From contig DASZRT010000055.1 in assembly GCA_035549075.1 (NCBI GenBank), positions 1 to 64,000 of the forward strand: a stretch of DNA of 64,000 nucleotides, given 5' to 3'. This document shows, in pieces, positions 25,024-33,545 of the stretch. Both the position numbers and the translations under genes were made by a program. This DNA comes from DASZFV01 sp035549075 (GTDB lineage Bacteria; Myxococcota_A; Polyangia; Fen-1088). Below the pieces are notes generated by a model. The model saw nothing but the letters and a program-made list of their open reading frames with translations. It searched no databases and was not told the origin of the DNA. Every line of letters begins with the position of its first letter. Position 1 is the first letter of the stretch.

Positions 25024-26243
25024 GCTCGCCTGCGTCTTCACCCGTCCACATCGAACGCTTCTCGGGCGGCCAGAAGTGGCTCGTCGCGGGCGGCGGCGTC
25101 GGCTTGCTGCTGACGCTCGCGAGCCTCGCCGGCTTCGCGATCGACCCGAAGACGGCGTCGTTTTCGTATCTCGTGGCCTTCACCTACTGGTGCGGCATCG
25201 CCTTCGCTTCGCTCCTGCTGTTGCAGATCTTCCACGCGACGCGCGCGAAATGGATGGTCGTCCTGCGCCGCCCCGTCGAGGCGATGGCCAACGCCATGCC
25301 GATCTTCTTGCTGCTCTTCATCCCCGTCATCATCGGGATGAAGCACCTGTACTCGTGGGTCGACCCTGCGACGTCGTACCCGGCGGGCACGCCGCACCTC
25401 AAGGAGACGCTCGCGCTGCTCGCGCACAAGCGGCCCTGGCTCAACCCCGGCTTCTTCATCGGCCGCGGCATCTTCTTCATCGCCTTCGCGTCGTTCATCG
25501 GCTGGCGGCTCTTCGGCTGGTCGAAGGCGCAGGACGCCTCGGGCGAAGTGCAGCTGTCGCAGCGCCAGCGCAACCTCGGCACGGGCGCGATCCCGTTCGT
25601 CGGCCTCGCGATGACGTTCGCGGCCTTCGACTGGATCATGAGCCTGAACCCGACGTGGTTCTCGACGGTGTTCGGCGTCTACTACTTCGGCGGCAGCATG
25701 GTGAGCGCGCTTTCGCTCCTGGCGATCGTCACCGCCGAGTCGCGCGGCAAGGACTCGTTCGGCGCGCACATGACGCCCGAGCACACGCACAACATCGGCA
25801 AGCTCATGCTCGCCTTCACGTGCTTCTGGACGTACATCGCCTTCTCGCAGCTTCTGCTGATCTGGATCGCGGGCCTGCCCGAAGAGACGCCGTTTTACAT
25901 CCTGCGCTTCCAGCCGGGCTGGGCGTGGCTGGGCGCCTTCATGATCCTCGGCAACTTCTTCATCCCGTTCGGCGCGCTGCTGTCGCGTTCGCTCAAGCGT
26001 GACCCGCGCAAGCTCGCCGTCGTCGCCGTGTGGATCCTGCTCGTCCACTACGTCGACCTCTACTGGCTCATCATGCCGACCCTCAACCCCGAGGGCTTCG
26101 CCTTCCACTGGACGGACCTGACGGCGTTCGCGGGCATCGGCCTGCTCGTGACGGCGTTCGCGATCTCGCGCCTGCGCGGCCAGTACGCCGTGCCCGTCAA
26201 GGATCCCTACCTGGCCGACTCGCTCGGGTACACGCAGCCATGA
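25020..26243 (+). CDS. actF: alternative complex III membrane subunit, second NrfD-like protein
   Basis: A 407-aa polytopic membrane protein, about ten helices, homologous to ActC but shorter and without that protein's N-terminal extension. In the family it forms the second half of the membrane arm and may carry a proton path. Segments such as AFTYWCGIAFASLLLLQIFHATRAKWMVV and AFDWIMSLNPTWFSTVFGVYYFGG are typical. Starts at GTG 25020, overlapping the actE stop by 4 bases, and ends overlapping the start of the 133-aa protein in the same manner. Confidence 0.92.
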   Translation: MSSPASSPVHIERFSGGQKWLVAGGGVGLLLTLASLAGFAIDPKTASFSYLVAFTYWCGIAFASLLLLQIFHATRAKWMVVLRRPVEAMANAMPIFLLLFIPVIIGMKHLYSWVDPATSYPAGTPHLKETLALLAHKRPWLNPGFFIGRGIFFIAFASFIGWRLFGWSKAQDASGEVQLSQRQRNLGTGAIPFVGLAMTFAAFDWIMSLNPTWFSTVFGVYYFGGSMVSALSLLAIVTAESRGKDSFGAHMTPEHTHNIGKLMLAFTCFWTYIAFSQLLLIWIAGLPEETPFYILRFQPGWAWLGAFMILGNFFIPFGALLSRSLKRDPRKLAVVAVWILLVHYVDLYWLIMPTLNPEGFAFHWTDLTAFAGIGLLVTAFAISRLRGQYAVPVKDPYLADSLGYTQP

Positions 26244-26641
26244 GCCAGACCCACGGACACGACCAGGCGCCGGGCACGGGCGGCGATCAGGACGCCGTCG
26301 ACTACGGCAAGGTCATCGGCGTCGGCGTCGCCTCGCTCCTCATCTTCGCGGTGTCGATCTGGTGGTCGTCGATCATCCTCCACTCGGCGCGCGCCGACGT
26401 CGTCGCGAAGACCGGCGTTCCGAAGGAGGTCCCGTCGCGCGAGATGCCGGCCGAGATCGGCATCGTCGACCAGGTTCCGTTCAACGCCGATCACCGCCTG
26501 GTCGGCTGGCGCGCCGAGCGGAAGGCCTACCTCGAAGGCTACGGGTGGGTCGATCGGAGCAAGGGCGTCGTCCACATCCCGATCGACCTCGCGCTCCAGC
26601 AGGTCGCGGGCGGGGCGTCGCCCGCGGGGGCCCCAAAATGA
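26240..26641 (+). CDS. small single-span membrane protein of act-cox operons
   Basis: A 133-aa protein. A His/Gly/Asp-rich beginning (residues 1-20) is followed by one transmembrane helix (about 25-48, KVIGVGVASLLIFAVSIWW) and a periplasmic part that ends in YGWVDRSKGVVHIPIDLALQQVAG, a motif I know from uncharacterised proteins encoded beside SCO and oxidase genes. No haem, copper or Fe-S motif is present. The overlaps with actF (ATGA) and with sco (ATGA) mean it is made in step with both. It may be an accessory subunit of ACIII, of the oxidase, or the link between them; this is inference. Confidence 0.75.
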   Translation: MSQTHGHDQAPGTGGDQDAVDYGKVIGVGVASLLIFAVSIWWSSIILHSARADVVAKTGVPKEVPSREMPAEIGIVDQVPFNADHRLVGWRAERKAYLEGYGWVDRSKGVVHIPIDLALQQVAGGASPAGAPK

Positions 26642-27537
26642 CGGGAGCCGCCACCCGCTTTGCCGCCGGCCTCGGCCTCTCGCTGGTCGTGGTGCTCGTG
26701 GTTCTCTTGGCCGCGCCGGTCGCGCGCGCCGAGAAGTTGCCGCTGACGTTCCCCGCGGGCAGCGAGCAGCCGCTCACGGCGTTGCAGGACATCGACGTCA
26801 TCGAGCGCCTCGGTGACCGCGTGCCGTCGCACCTCAAGTTCACCGATCCGTCGGGCAAGGTCGTCTCGCTCGATGACCTCACGGCGCAGGACAAGCCCGT
26901 GCTCGTGACGCTCGGCTACCACCGCTGCCCGATGCTGTGCAGCCTCGTGCTCGACGGCCTCGTCAAGGCGCTCAAGGAATCGAAGCTCACGCTGGGCCAG
27001 GACGTGCTCGCCGTCGACGTCAGCATCGACCCGAGCGAGGACCCGAAGCTCGCCGTCGACACGCAGAAGCGCATCGCCGCGAGCGCGGGCGTCGCGCCGG
27101 CGGCGTGGCCGTTCTGGCTTTCGACGGGCGACCAGGGCGCCTCGGCGCGCGCGCTCGCCGACGCCGTGGGCTTCCGCTACAAGTACGACGAGCAGAGCAA
27201 GCAGTTCGCGCACGACGCCGTCGCGTTCGTGCTCGCGCCTGGCGGCATCGTCGCCCGCTACCTCTACGGCGTCGAGTACTCGGCGCGCGACTTTCGGATG
27301 GCGGTCGTCGAGGCGGGTGGCGGCCGCGTCGGTACGTCGTTCGATAAGGTCCTGCTGTCCTGCTACAAGTACGACCCGGTCACGCGCCGGTACGCGCCGT
27401 TCGTGTTCGGGTTCCTGCGCATCGGCGCGGCGCTCGTGTTCTTCGCTCTCGCGGGTCTCCTGACCGTGCTGTGGCGGAAGGAAATCGCTATGAGCAAACT
27501 CCGCAAGGCCCAGATGGGGCCGACGAGGGCGGCATGA
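26638..27537 (+). CDS. SCO1/SenC/PrrC-type copper chaperone with C-terminal membrane anchor
   Basis: A 299-aa thioredoxin-fold protein delivering copper to the CuA centre of CoxB. A signal/anchor helix (about 9-30) precedes the SCO domain. The copper-binding CxxxC appears as CPMLC (near residue 100) within LVTLGYHRCPMLC, and DVSIDPSEDP follows. The expected later histidine is present in FAHDAVAFVLAPGG (about 199). The C-terminus has another hydrophobic segment (about 262-282), so both ends may be in the membrane, a form seen in several caa3 gene clusters. Coupled by 4-base overlaps to the small protein before and coxB after, fitting a direct assembly role. Confidence 0.88.
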   Translation: MTGAATRFAAGLGLSLVVVLVVLLAAPVARAEKLPLTFPAGSEQPLTALQDIDVIERLGDRVPSHLKFTDPSGKVVSLDDLTAQDKPVLVTLGYHRCPMLCSLVLDGLVKALKESKLTLGQDVLAVDVSIDPSEDPKLAVDTQKRIAASAGVAPAAWPFWLSTGDQGASARALADAVGFRYKYDEQSKQFAHDAVAFVLAPGGIVARYLYGVEYSARDFRMAVVEAGGGRVGTSFDKVLLSCYKYDPVTRRYAPFVFGFLRIGAALVFFALAGLLTVLWRKEIAMSKLRKAQMGPTRAA

Positions 27538-28589
27538 ACGAGATCATGCGCCGCCTGCTTTGGCTGCCGGACGAGGCTTCGACCTTCGCCGGCGCCGTCG
27601 ACAAGCTGCACTTCTTCGTCGTCACCGTGACGATGTTGGCGTCGGTCGCGACGGGCCTGCTCGCGTTCGGCTTCTTCTTCAAGTACCGCGAGCGCCGCCC
27701 GAACCAGTCGACGCCCATCATCGTTCCGAGCGTGAAGTTCGAGCTCGCCGTCATCGGCGTGCCGCTCGCGTTCTTCCTCGCCTGGTTCTTCCAGGGCTAC
27801 CGCGACTACATCTGGTACACGACGCCGCCCGCGAACGCGACGGACATCTACGTCATGGGCAAGAAGTGGATGTGGAAGTTTTCGTACGGCGGCGACGGGC
27901 CGAACGCCATCGGCACGCTGCACGTCCCGGCGAACCGCCCCGTGCGCTTGCTCATGACGAGCCGCGACGTCATCCACTCGTTCTACGTGCCGGACTTCCG
28001 CATCAAGCAGGACGTTCTGCCGGGCCGCTACACCGAGACGTGGTTCGAGGCGACGAAGCCGGGCCGCTACCAGGTGTTGTGCGCCGAGTATTGCGGCACG
28101 TGGCACTCGCAGATGTGGGGCGAGATCGTCGTCATGCCGGGCCCGGAGTTCGACCAGTGGCTGCTCGACCAGCGCGCGGGCCAGAACGCCGCGCGCGTCG
28201 ACTCTGGCGGCGACGACGGCGCGAGCTTCCACGGCTCGCTCGTCGAGTACGGCAAGCGGATCGCGATGGCGCAGGGGTGCCTCAAGTGCCACTCCGTCAC
28301 GGGCGAACCGCACATCGGCCCGACGTGGCTCGACCTCTACCAGCGCCGCGAGACGCTGGAGACGGGCGAGCAGATCGTCGCCGACGAGGCCTACCTCACC
28401 GACTCGATGATCGATCCGCGCGGAAAGATCGTGAAGGGCTTCAAGCCCGTCATGCCGACGTACAAGGGCCGCCTCGCGGCGCCGGAGGCGGCCGCGCTCG
28501 TGGAATTCATCAAATCACTCCGCAGCACGAGCCTCGAGAACGTGCCGTCGAAGGAAGCGGTCTATGAGCCAGTCAACAGAGCTCGATAA
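27534..28589 (+). CDS. coxB: cytochrome c oxidase subunit II with fused haem c (caa3 type)
   Basis: A 351-aa subunit with two N-terminal membrane helices (about 18-42 and 65-87), a CuA cupredoxin domain, and a C-terminal cytochrome c. The CuA ligands appear as Cys183, Cys187 and His/Met in CAEYCGTWHSQM, with the earlier His in DVIHSFYVPDF. The haem-c site is CLKCH at residue 249, with a probable Met ligand in KPVMPTYKG. Direct fusion of cytochrome c makes this a caa3 oxidase that can take electrons from ActE or ActA without a soluble carrier. ATG 27534 overlaps the sco stop; the longer open frame upstream is not needed. Its end overlaps coxA by 26 bases. Confidence 0.93.
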   Translation: MNEIMRRLLWLPDEASTFAGAVDKLHFFVVTVTMLASVATGLLAFGFFFKYRERRPNQSTPIIVPSVKFELAVIGVPLAFFLAWFFQGYRDYIWYTTPPANATDIYVMGKKWMWKFSYGGDGPNAIGTLHVPANRPVRLLMTSRDVIHSFYVPDFRIKQDVLPGRYTETWFEATKPGRYQVLCAEYCGTWHSQMWGEIVVMPGPEFDQWLLDQRAGQNAARVDSGGDDGASFHGSLVEYGKRIAMAQGCLKCHSVTGEPHIGPTWLDLYQRRETLETGEQIVADEAYLTDSMIDPRGKIVKGFKPVMPTYKGRLAAPEAAALVEFIKSLRSTSLENVPSKEAVYEPVNRAR

Positions 28590-30216
28590 CGCGGGCGACG
28601 CCGAAGGGCGTCCGGTCGTGAACTACCTCAACCACGACCGTGGCGTCATGTCGTGGCTCACGACCGTCGACCACAAGCGCATCGGCGTCATGTACCTGGT
28701 CTCGGTGCTGATCGCGTTCTTGCTGGGCGGCATCTTCGCCGAGGCCGTTCGCCTCGAGCTGCTCACGCCCGATCCGACGATCATGGGCGCGAACACGTAC
28801 AACCGCATGTTCACGCTCCACGGCGCGGTCATGATCTTCTTGTTCATGATCCCCGGCATCCCGGGCGTGTTCGGCAACTTCTGCTTGCCCCTCATGCTGG
28901 GCGCCAAGGACGTCGCGTTCCCGCGCCTCAACCTGCTGTCGCTCTACCTCTACTGGACGGGCGCGACCATCGCGCTCGCCGGCATGATCATGGGCGGCAC
29001 CGACACGGGGTGGACGTTCTACGCGCCGTACAGCACGACGACGCCCATGACGGTCTTCCCCGTCTTGTTCGGCATCTTCATCCTCGGGTTCTCGTCGATC
29101 CTGACGGGCCTGAACTTCATCGTCACGATCCACACGCTGCGCGCGCCCGGCATGGGCTGGATGCGCCTGCCGCTGTTCGTGTGGGCCACCTACGCGACGT
29201 CGATCATCCAGGTGCTCGCGACGCCGGTCATCGGCCTCACCGTCATGCTCGTCGGCATCGAGCGCGTCGGCGGCTTCGGCTTCTTCGACGCGACGAAGGG
29301 CGGCGACCCCGTCCTGTTCCAGCACATGTTCTGGTTCTACTCGCACCCGGCCGTCTACATCATGGTGCTCCCGGCCATGGGCGTCGTCAGCGAGGCCATC
29401 GCGGCCTTCTCGCGCAAGAACATCTTCGGCTACAAGATGATCGCCTATTCGTCGCTGGGCATCGCGTTCGTCGGTTTTTTCGCCTGGGGCCACCACATGT
29501 TCGTGTCGGGCCAGTCGACGTTCGAGAACGGCGCCTTCGCCGTCATCTCGATGTTCGTCGGCGTGTTCACGGCCATCAAGGTCTTCAACTGGGTCGGCAC
29601 GCTCTACCGCGGCGCCATCGCCGTCAAAGCCCCGCTCGTCTACATCTGCGGTTTTCTTTTCTTCGTCGTGTTTGGCGGCATGACGGGCATCGCCGTCGCG
29701 ACGATCTCGCTCGACGTGCACTGGCACGACACGTACTTCGTCGTCGCGCACTTCCACTTCATCATGGTCGGCGCCGTCATCATGGCGTTCCTCATCGCGC
29801 TCCACTACTGGTTCCCGAAGATGTTCGGGCGCATGTACAACGAGGGCTGGGCCATGGTGGCCGCGGGCTTCATCGTCCTCGGCTTCAACGCGACGTTCAT
29901 CCCGCAGTTCTTGCTGGGCAACGCCGGCATGCCGCGCCGCTATTACATGTACCCGGAGCGGTTCCAGGCGCTCAACGTCGCCTCGACGGCCGGCTCGTCG
30001 CTGCTGGCGCTCGGCTTCGTCATCATCCTCGTCTACCTGATCTTCGCGCTGGTCCGCGGGCCGAAGGCCGTCGACAACCCGTGGGGCTCGCGCGGCTACG
30101 AGTGGATGACGACGTCGCCTCCGCCGAAGCACAACTTCCACGAGCAGCCCGTCATCACGCAGGACGCGCACTCGTACCAGAACCCGGGAGAGGAGGTGGA
30201 GCATGTCGTCATCTGA
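28564..30216 (+). CDS. coxA: cytochrome c oxidase subunit I, A2-type haem-copper oxidase
   Basis: The catalytic subunit, 550 aa, about twelve helices, holding haem a and the haem a3-CuB site that reduces O2 and pumps protons. Haem and CuB histidines are visible in FTLHGAVMIF, YSHPAVY (259-265), WGHHMF and VVAHFHFIMVG. At the end of the K/D channel region the motif is YSHPAV rather than GHPEV, so the usual glutamate is missing; this YS arrangement defines A2-type enzymes such as the Rhodothermus and Thermus caa3 oxidases. The start lies 26 bases inside coxB and the end 14 bases inside coxC, giving tight coupling. Confidence 0.95.
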   Translation: MSQSTELDNAGDAEGRPVVNYLNHDRGVMSWLTTVDHKRIGVMYLVSVLIAFLLGGIFAEAVRLELLTPDPTIMGANTYNRMFTLHGAVMIFLFMIPGIPGVFGNFCLPLMLGAKDVAFPRLNLLSLYLYWTGATIALAGMIMGGTDTGWTFYAPYSTTTPMTVFPVLFGIFILGFSSILTGLNFIVTIHTLRAPGMGWMRLPLFVWATYATSIIQVLATPVIGLTVMLVGIERVGGFGFFDATKGGDPVLFQHMFWFYSHPAVYIMVLPAMGVVSEAIAAFSRKNIFGYKMIAYSSLGIAFVGFFAWGHHMFVSGQSTFENGAFAVISMFVGVFTAIKVFNWVGTLYRGAIAVKAPLVYICGFLFFVVFGGMTGIAVATISLDVHWHDTYFVVAHFHFIMVGAVIMAFLIALHYWFPKMFGRMYNEGWAMVAAGFIVLGFNATFIPQFLLGNAGMPRRYYMYPERFQALNVASTAGSSLLALGFVIILVYLIFALVRGPKAVDNPWGSRGYEWMTTSPPPKHNFHEQPVITQDAHSYQNPGEEVEHVVI

Positions 30217-30871
30217 AGCGACCGCCCACGCCGCGCCCGGCCGCGGAGACCCGCACCTCGCGCACCACTTCGACACGCAGGACCAGCAGGACGGGGCCGT
30301 CCGCCTCGGCATGTGGCTGTTCCTCGGGACCGAGGTCCTGCTCTTCGCCGGCCTGTTCCTCGGCTACACGGTTTACCGCCACTTCTTCCACGAAGCCTTC
30401 CACGAGTGCTCGCGCGCGCTGAGCCTTCCGCTCGGCACGCTCAACACCGTCATCCTCATCACGAGCAGCTTGTTCGTCGCGCTTGCCCATGTCGCCATCA
30501 AGCAGGACAAGCAGAAGCAGGCGGCGGGGCTCCTCGTCCTCACGATCCTCTGCGCGCTCGCCTTCCTCGTGATCAAGAGCTTCGAGTACGCCCACAAGTT
30601 CGAGGTGGGTGAGCTCCCGGGCAAGTGGTTCAGCAACCCGGAGATCACGGCGCCGGGCGCCAACCTCTACTTCACGGTCTACTTCCTCGCGACGGGCCTG
30701 CACGCCTTCCACGTCATCGTCGGCATGTCGGTGCTCGCGTGGGTGCTCAAGGGCGTCCTCAAGGGCAAGTACGGTCCGAGGAACAACGTCGCGGTCGAGC
30801 TGGGCGGTCTCTACTGGCACCTCGTCGACCTCGTGTGGATCTTCCTGTTCCCGCTCCTTTATCTGATCTGA
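30203..30871 (+). CDS. coxC: cytochrome c oxidase subunit III
   Basis: A 222-aa membrane protein, about five to six helices. Starting residues are soluble with His/Asp, then helices with the family segments LGMWLFLGTEVLLFAGLFLGYTVYR (about 34-58) and LATGLHAFHVIVGM (about 167-180), ending in WHLVDLVWIFLFPLLYLI. Subunit III stabilises the catalytic core and may help proton entry or oxygen access. It begins inside coxA (14-base overlap) and is followed 12 bases later by the subunit IV gene. Confidence 0.93.
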   Translation: MSSSEATAHAAPGRGDPHLAHHFDTQDQQDGAVRLGMWLFLGTEVLLFAGLFLGYTVYRHFFHEAFHECSRALSLPLGTLNTVILITSSLFVALAHVAIKQDKQKQAAGLLVLTILCALAFLVIKSFEYAHKFEVGELPGKWFSNPEITAPGANLYFTVYFLATGLHAFHVIVGMSVLAWVLKGVLKGKYGPRNNVAVELGGLYWHLVDLVWIFLFPLLYLI

Positions 30872-30883
30872 CGGAGAGCTGAC

Positions 30884-31297
30884 GTGGCGAACTCGGCGAA
30901 CGCGACCAACAACGACGGCGGACACGGCCACGGCGAGCATAGCCATGGGATCGGCCGCTACATCGCCGTCTGGCTGGCGCTCCTCGCCGGGACGGCGCTC
31001 ACGGTCATCACGGGCCGAATCGACCTCGGCGCCGGCAACATCGTCCTCGCGATCACGATCGCTTCGATCAAGGCGACCCTGGTCGTCCTGTTCTTCATGC
31101 ACATGATCGACACGCCGGCGGCGAACCGCATCGTGTTCGTCGTGTCGCTCGTGTTCTCGCTCGTCCTCATCATCGGCGTCTTCGGCGACCTGTGGACGCG
31201 CAACGAGATGTCGCTCCCGTCGGGCGCGCCCAGCACGCTGGCCCCCGAGATCCAAGTCCCCGGGACGCCGGCCGCCGAGCGTCCGGCCGAGCACTGA
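30884..31297 (+). CDS. coxD: cytochrome c oxidase subunit IV (COX4_pro/CyoD-like)
   Basis: A 137-aa protein with a His/Gly-rich N-terminus (HGHGEHSHGIGRY, residues 9-24) and three hydrophobic helices; the segment IASIKATLVVLFFMHM is typical of the caa3/CyoD subunit IV family. The C-terminal 25 residues are Pro/Ala-rich and soluble. Start is GTG 30884 after a GGAGA ribosome site. Last gene of the act-cox operon; it converges on the transglycosylase gene 53 bases away, a gap with only a short GC hairpin (CCGCCC/GGGCGG near 31328-31345) and no T-run, so termination here is not obvious. Confidence 0.9.
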   Translation: MANSANATNNDGGHGHGEHSHGIGRYIAVWLALLAGTALTVITGRIDLGAGNIVLAITIASIKATLVVLFFMHMIDTPAANRIVFVVSLVFSLVLIIGVFGDLWTRNEMSLPSGAPSTLAPEIQVPGTPAAERPAEH

Positions 31298-31350
31298 GCC
31301 CGGCCCGGCCGCGGTCCGGCCCCGCCCCCCGGCGGGCGGTTCCGGTTCCG

Positions 31351-32265
31351 CTAAAGGGCCGAGTAGGTCGGCTTCGTGCCTGGCGTCGCGCCGTGGGCGA
31401 CCGCCGTGCAGGCGCTCGAGCTGGCCGACAGGATCTGGTCGCAGAGCTTCTTGTAGCGGGGCTCGAGCGGCCGGTCGGCCGTGCGCTCGCGCTTGCCCGG
31501 GTCGTGCATCGTCAGGTGGCCGTGCGTGAGCTCGGGCGCCGGGACGTTCATGACCTGGGCGAGGGCGTGGTCGAGGACCGCGATGCGGTGGGGGTAGTGC
31601 CGCGGGTAGCCCTTGTCGATGTAGCGGGGCCCATGGTTGTAGTGGGCCCAGAAGGCGTGGTTCTGGTGGGTGCAGGGCACGTCTTTCGTGACCTTCACCC
31701 GGTGGCCGTTCTCGACCTTGACGATGGTCTTCGTCATGACGGCGCCGCCGTCTCGGTACTCGGCCAGCTGGCGGGCGCCGAGCTCGATGTTCGTGGCCGG
31801 GTCCATGAGGTCCTTCCAGGCCATTCCCTTCACGTTCCCGTTCGTACAGCGGTCCTTCTTGTCGACGAGGCAGCGGATGGCCATGAGGCCGCCGTCCTTC
31901 GCGTAGACCTTGCCGTCTCGCGTGTAAGTCCGCGCAGCCTTTTCATTCATGTCGCTCTCGTTGATCATGACGGCGAGCAACAGGGTAGGGCTGAGGTCAT
32001 GCTTCTTGGCCGACGTGGCAACCGAGTCGGCGACCTTTCGGCACGTCGACGGCGTCCAGGCGGGGGTCTGCCAGCGAATCTTCTCTTTCACCGAGCAGAT
32101 GGTGTTGGCGAGGCAGCTCTCGGAGGCCATGCCGCTGGGCGTCGACGAGGTCTCGGCGGCGGTGGTGCTTTCGGGGGTGGCGGGGGAGGCGGAGCGAGCC
32201 CCCGCGGCGGCGAGAACGCCGAACGCGGCGAGGCTCAAGTGAAGCGACTTCTTGTTGGCGAGCAC
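31351..32265 (-). CDS. secreted SLT-like lytic transglycosylase
   Basis: A 304-aa exported protein. GTG 32265 gives a signal peptide (KKSLHLSLAAFGVLAAAGARSAS) and is preceded by a strong GGAGGA site five bases away, which decides this start over longer alternatives. The transglycosylase-like core begins near residue 75; the candidate catalytic Glu is in LLAVMINESDMNEKA (about 110), followed by the family's AxGLM/Q equivalent GGLMAIRC and a DPATNIELGARQLAEY repeat helix. Four or more Cys in the mature part could form disulfides, unusual but suited to an exported enzyme. It likely cleaves peptidoglycan; it stands alone facing the oxidase operon. Confidence 0.75.
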   Translation of the reverse strand: MLANKKSLHLSLAAFGVLAAAGARSASPATPESTTAAETSSTPSGMASESCLANTICSVKEKIRWQTPAWTPSTCRKVADSVATSAKKHDLSPTLLLAVMINESDMNEKAARTYTRDGKVYAKDGGLMAIRCLVDKKDRCTNGNVKGMAWKDLMDPATNIELGARQLAEYRDGGAVMTKTIVKVENGHRVKVTKDVPCTHQNHAFWAHYNHGPRYIDKGYPRHYPHRIAVLDHALAQVMNVPAPELTHGHLTMHDPGKRERTADRPLEPRYKKLCDQILSASSSACTAVAHGATPGTKPTYSAL

Positions 32266-32501
32266 GGATCCTCCCTCGCGGGGGTTGGCGACACGGTGGC
32301 CGGTCTTCAGCTTCTGCCGCGCCGGGACGGAAAGGTTCGATCCGACCCGCCCCCGTTTCAAGGGGAGATCCATCACCCTCGGACGATCGTGTTTTTAGGG
32401 TTGCAAAAAGCTCAACTGACGCTAGACGGGCTGGAAACATCGGCGCGCTGCGTGACGAAAAGGCACGCCGCCTCACCTCCAGGCACAATGCTCCTCGGCT
32501 C

Positions 32502-33545
32502 ATGACCACGCCTCCAACGCCAGCGCCCGCCCGGACAGGCGCGCCCAGCCCCCTCGCGACCGACGCGATCGAGGCCCTTTGGGTCGAGGCGGCCGCGCGC
32601 CTCGGGTTCCGGGTCGTCCGGACGTCAGACGCCTACGCGACGAGCGACGGGCGGGGCACGATCGCCATCGGCGTCGGCGAGGCGCTCGACCCGGACGATG
32701 CCGTCGCCCAGCTGATCTTTCACGAGCTCTGCCACGCCATGACCCAAGGCGAGGCGGCGCTCGCGCTCCCCGACTGGGGCCTCGACAACACGGGCCCGCG
32801 CGACGTCGTTCGCGAGCACGCCTGCCTCCGCCTGCAGGCCCACCTGGCCGACGCCTTCGGTTTGCGAGCCGCCATGGCCCCCACCACCGAGTACCGCGGG
32901 TACCATGACGCTCTTCCTGAGACGCCTCTGGCCGACGGCGACGACCCGGCCATCCCGATCGCCCGCGAGGCGGCGGGCCTGGCGGCGCGCGACCCTTGGC
33001 GCGGGCCGCTCGGCGAGGCGCTCGCGGCGACGGCGGCGGCGCTCGGTCGGAGCGGCGTTCATCCGACGGGCCTCCCGTTGGGGCCGGTCGGCGAGACTTG
33101 CGGCGGGTGCGCGTGGATGTACCTCGGCGGCCGCGGGAAGGCCGTCGCGCGGTGTCGGCAGGCGGCGCCGCCGAACGGCGAGGGCGTCCGCACCGAGGCC
33201 ACTCACCCGGCGTGTGCCCGGTGGGAGCCACCCGTCGACTGCGCGACCTGCGGCGCTTGCTGCCGTGAGGCCTACCACTCGGTGACGGTCGCGATGCGCG
33301 ATCCCGTCGTCTGGAAGCAGCCCGACCTCGTCGAGCGACACGGTCACCGGTTCGAGATCCGCCGCGAAGGGGAGCGATGCGCCGCCCTCGTCGATCGCCG
33401 GCGCGACACAGGCCGCGGCGCGGACGAGCGCATCTTCACCTGTTCGATTTACGACGACCGTCCCCAGGCTTGCCGCGACTTCGCCGCCAACGGCCGCCAT
33501 TGCCTCGACGCCCGCCGCCGCGTCGGACTGAGCCCGCGGGCGTGA
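32502..33545 (+). CDS. fusion of a putative HExxH metallopeptidase-like domain and a YkgJ/UPF0153 Cys-cluster domain
   Basis: 347 aa. The N-terminal half (about 20-180) contains IFHELCHAMT (HExxH near residue 74) and a later REHACLRLQAHLADAFG helix with a possible third ligand Glu, giving the look of a small zinc peptidase. The C-terminal third contains CATCGACCREAY (about 247-258) with more Cys downstream (FTCSIYDDRPQACRDF), the CxxCxxCC pattern of the YkgJ/UPF0153 family, thought to bind Fe or Zn. A middle region CGGCAWMYLGGRGK...CRQA adds more cysteines. I do not know a described enzyme with this pairing. GTG of the next gene overlaps its stop. Confidence 0.65.
   Translation: MTTPPTPAPARTGAPSPLATDAIEALWVEAAARLGFRVVRTSDAYATSDGRGTIAIGVGEALDPDDAVAQLIFHELCHAMTQGEAALALPDWGLDNTGPRDVVREHACLRLQAHLADAFGLRAAMAPTTEYRGYHDALPETPLADGDDPAIPIAREAAGLAARDPWRGPLGEALAATAAALGRSGVHPTGLPLGPVGETCGGCAWMYLGGRGKAVARCRQAAPPNGEGVRTEATHPACARWEPPVDCATCGACCREAYHSVTVAMRDPVVWKQPDLVERHGHRFEIRREGERCAALVDRRRDTGRGADERIFTCSIYDDRPQACRDFAANGRHCLDARRRVGLSPRA

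Noticed and set aside
31298..31350. Intrinsic terminator at the end of the act-cox operon
   Set aside because: A six-base GC stem is present but no T-run follows, so I did not call it a terminator.
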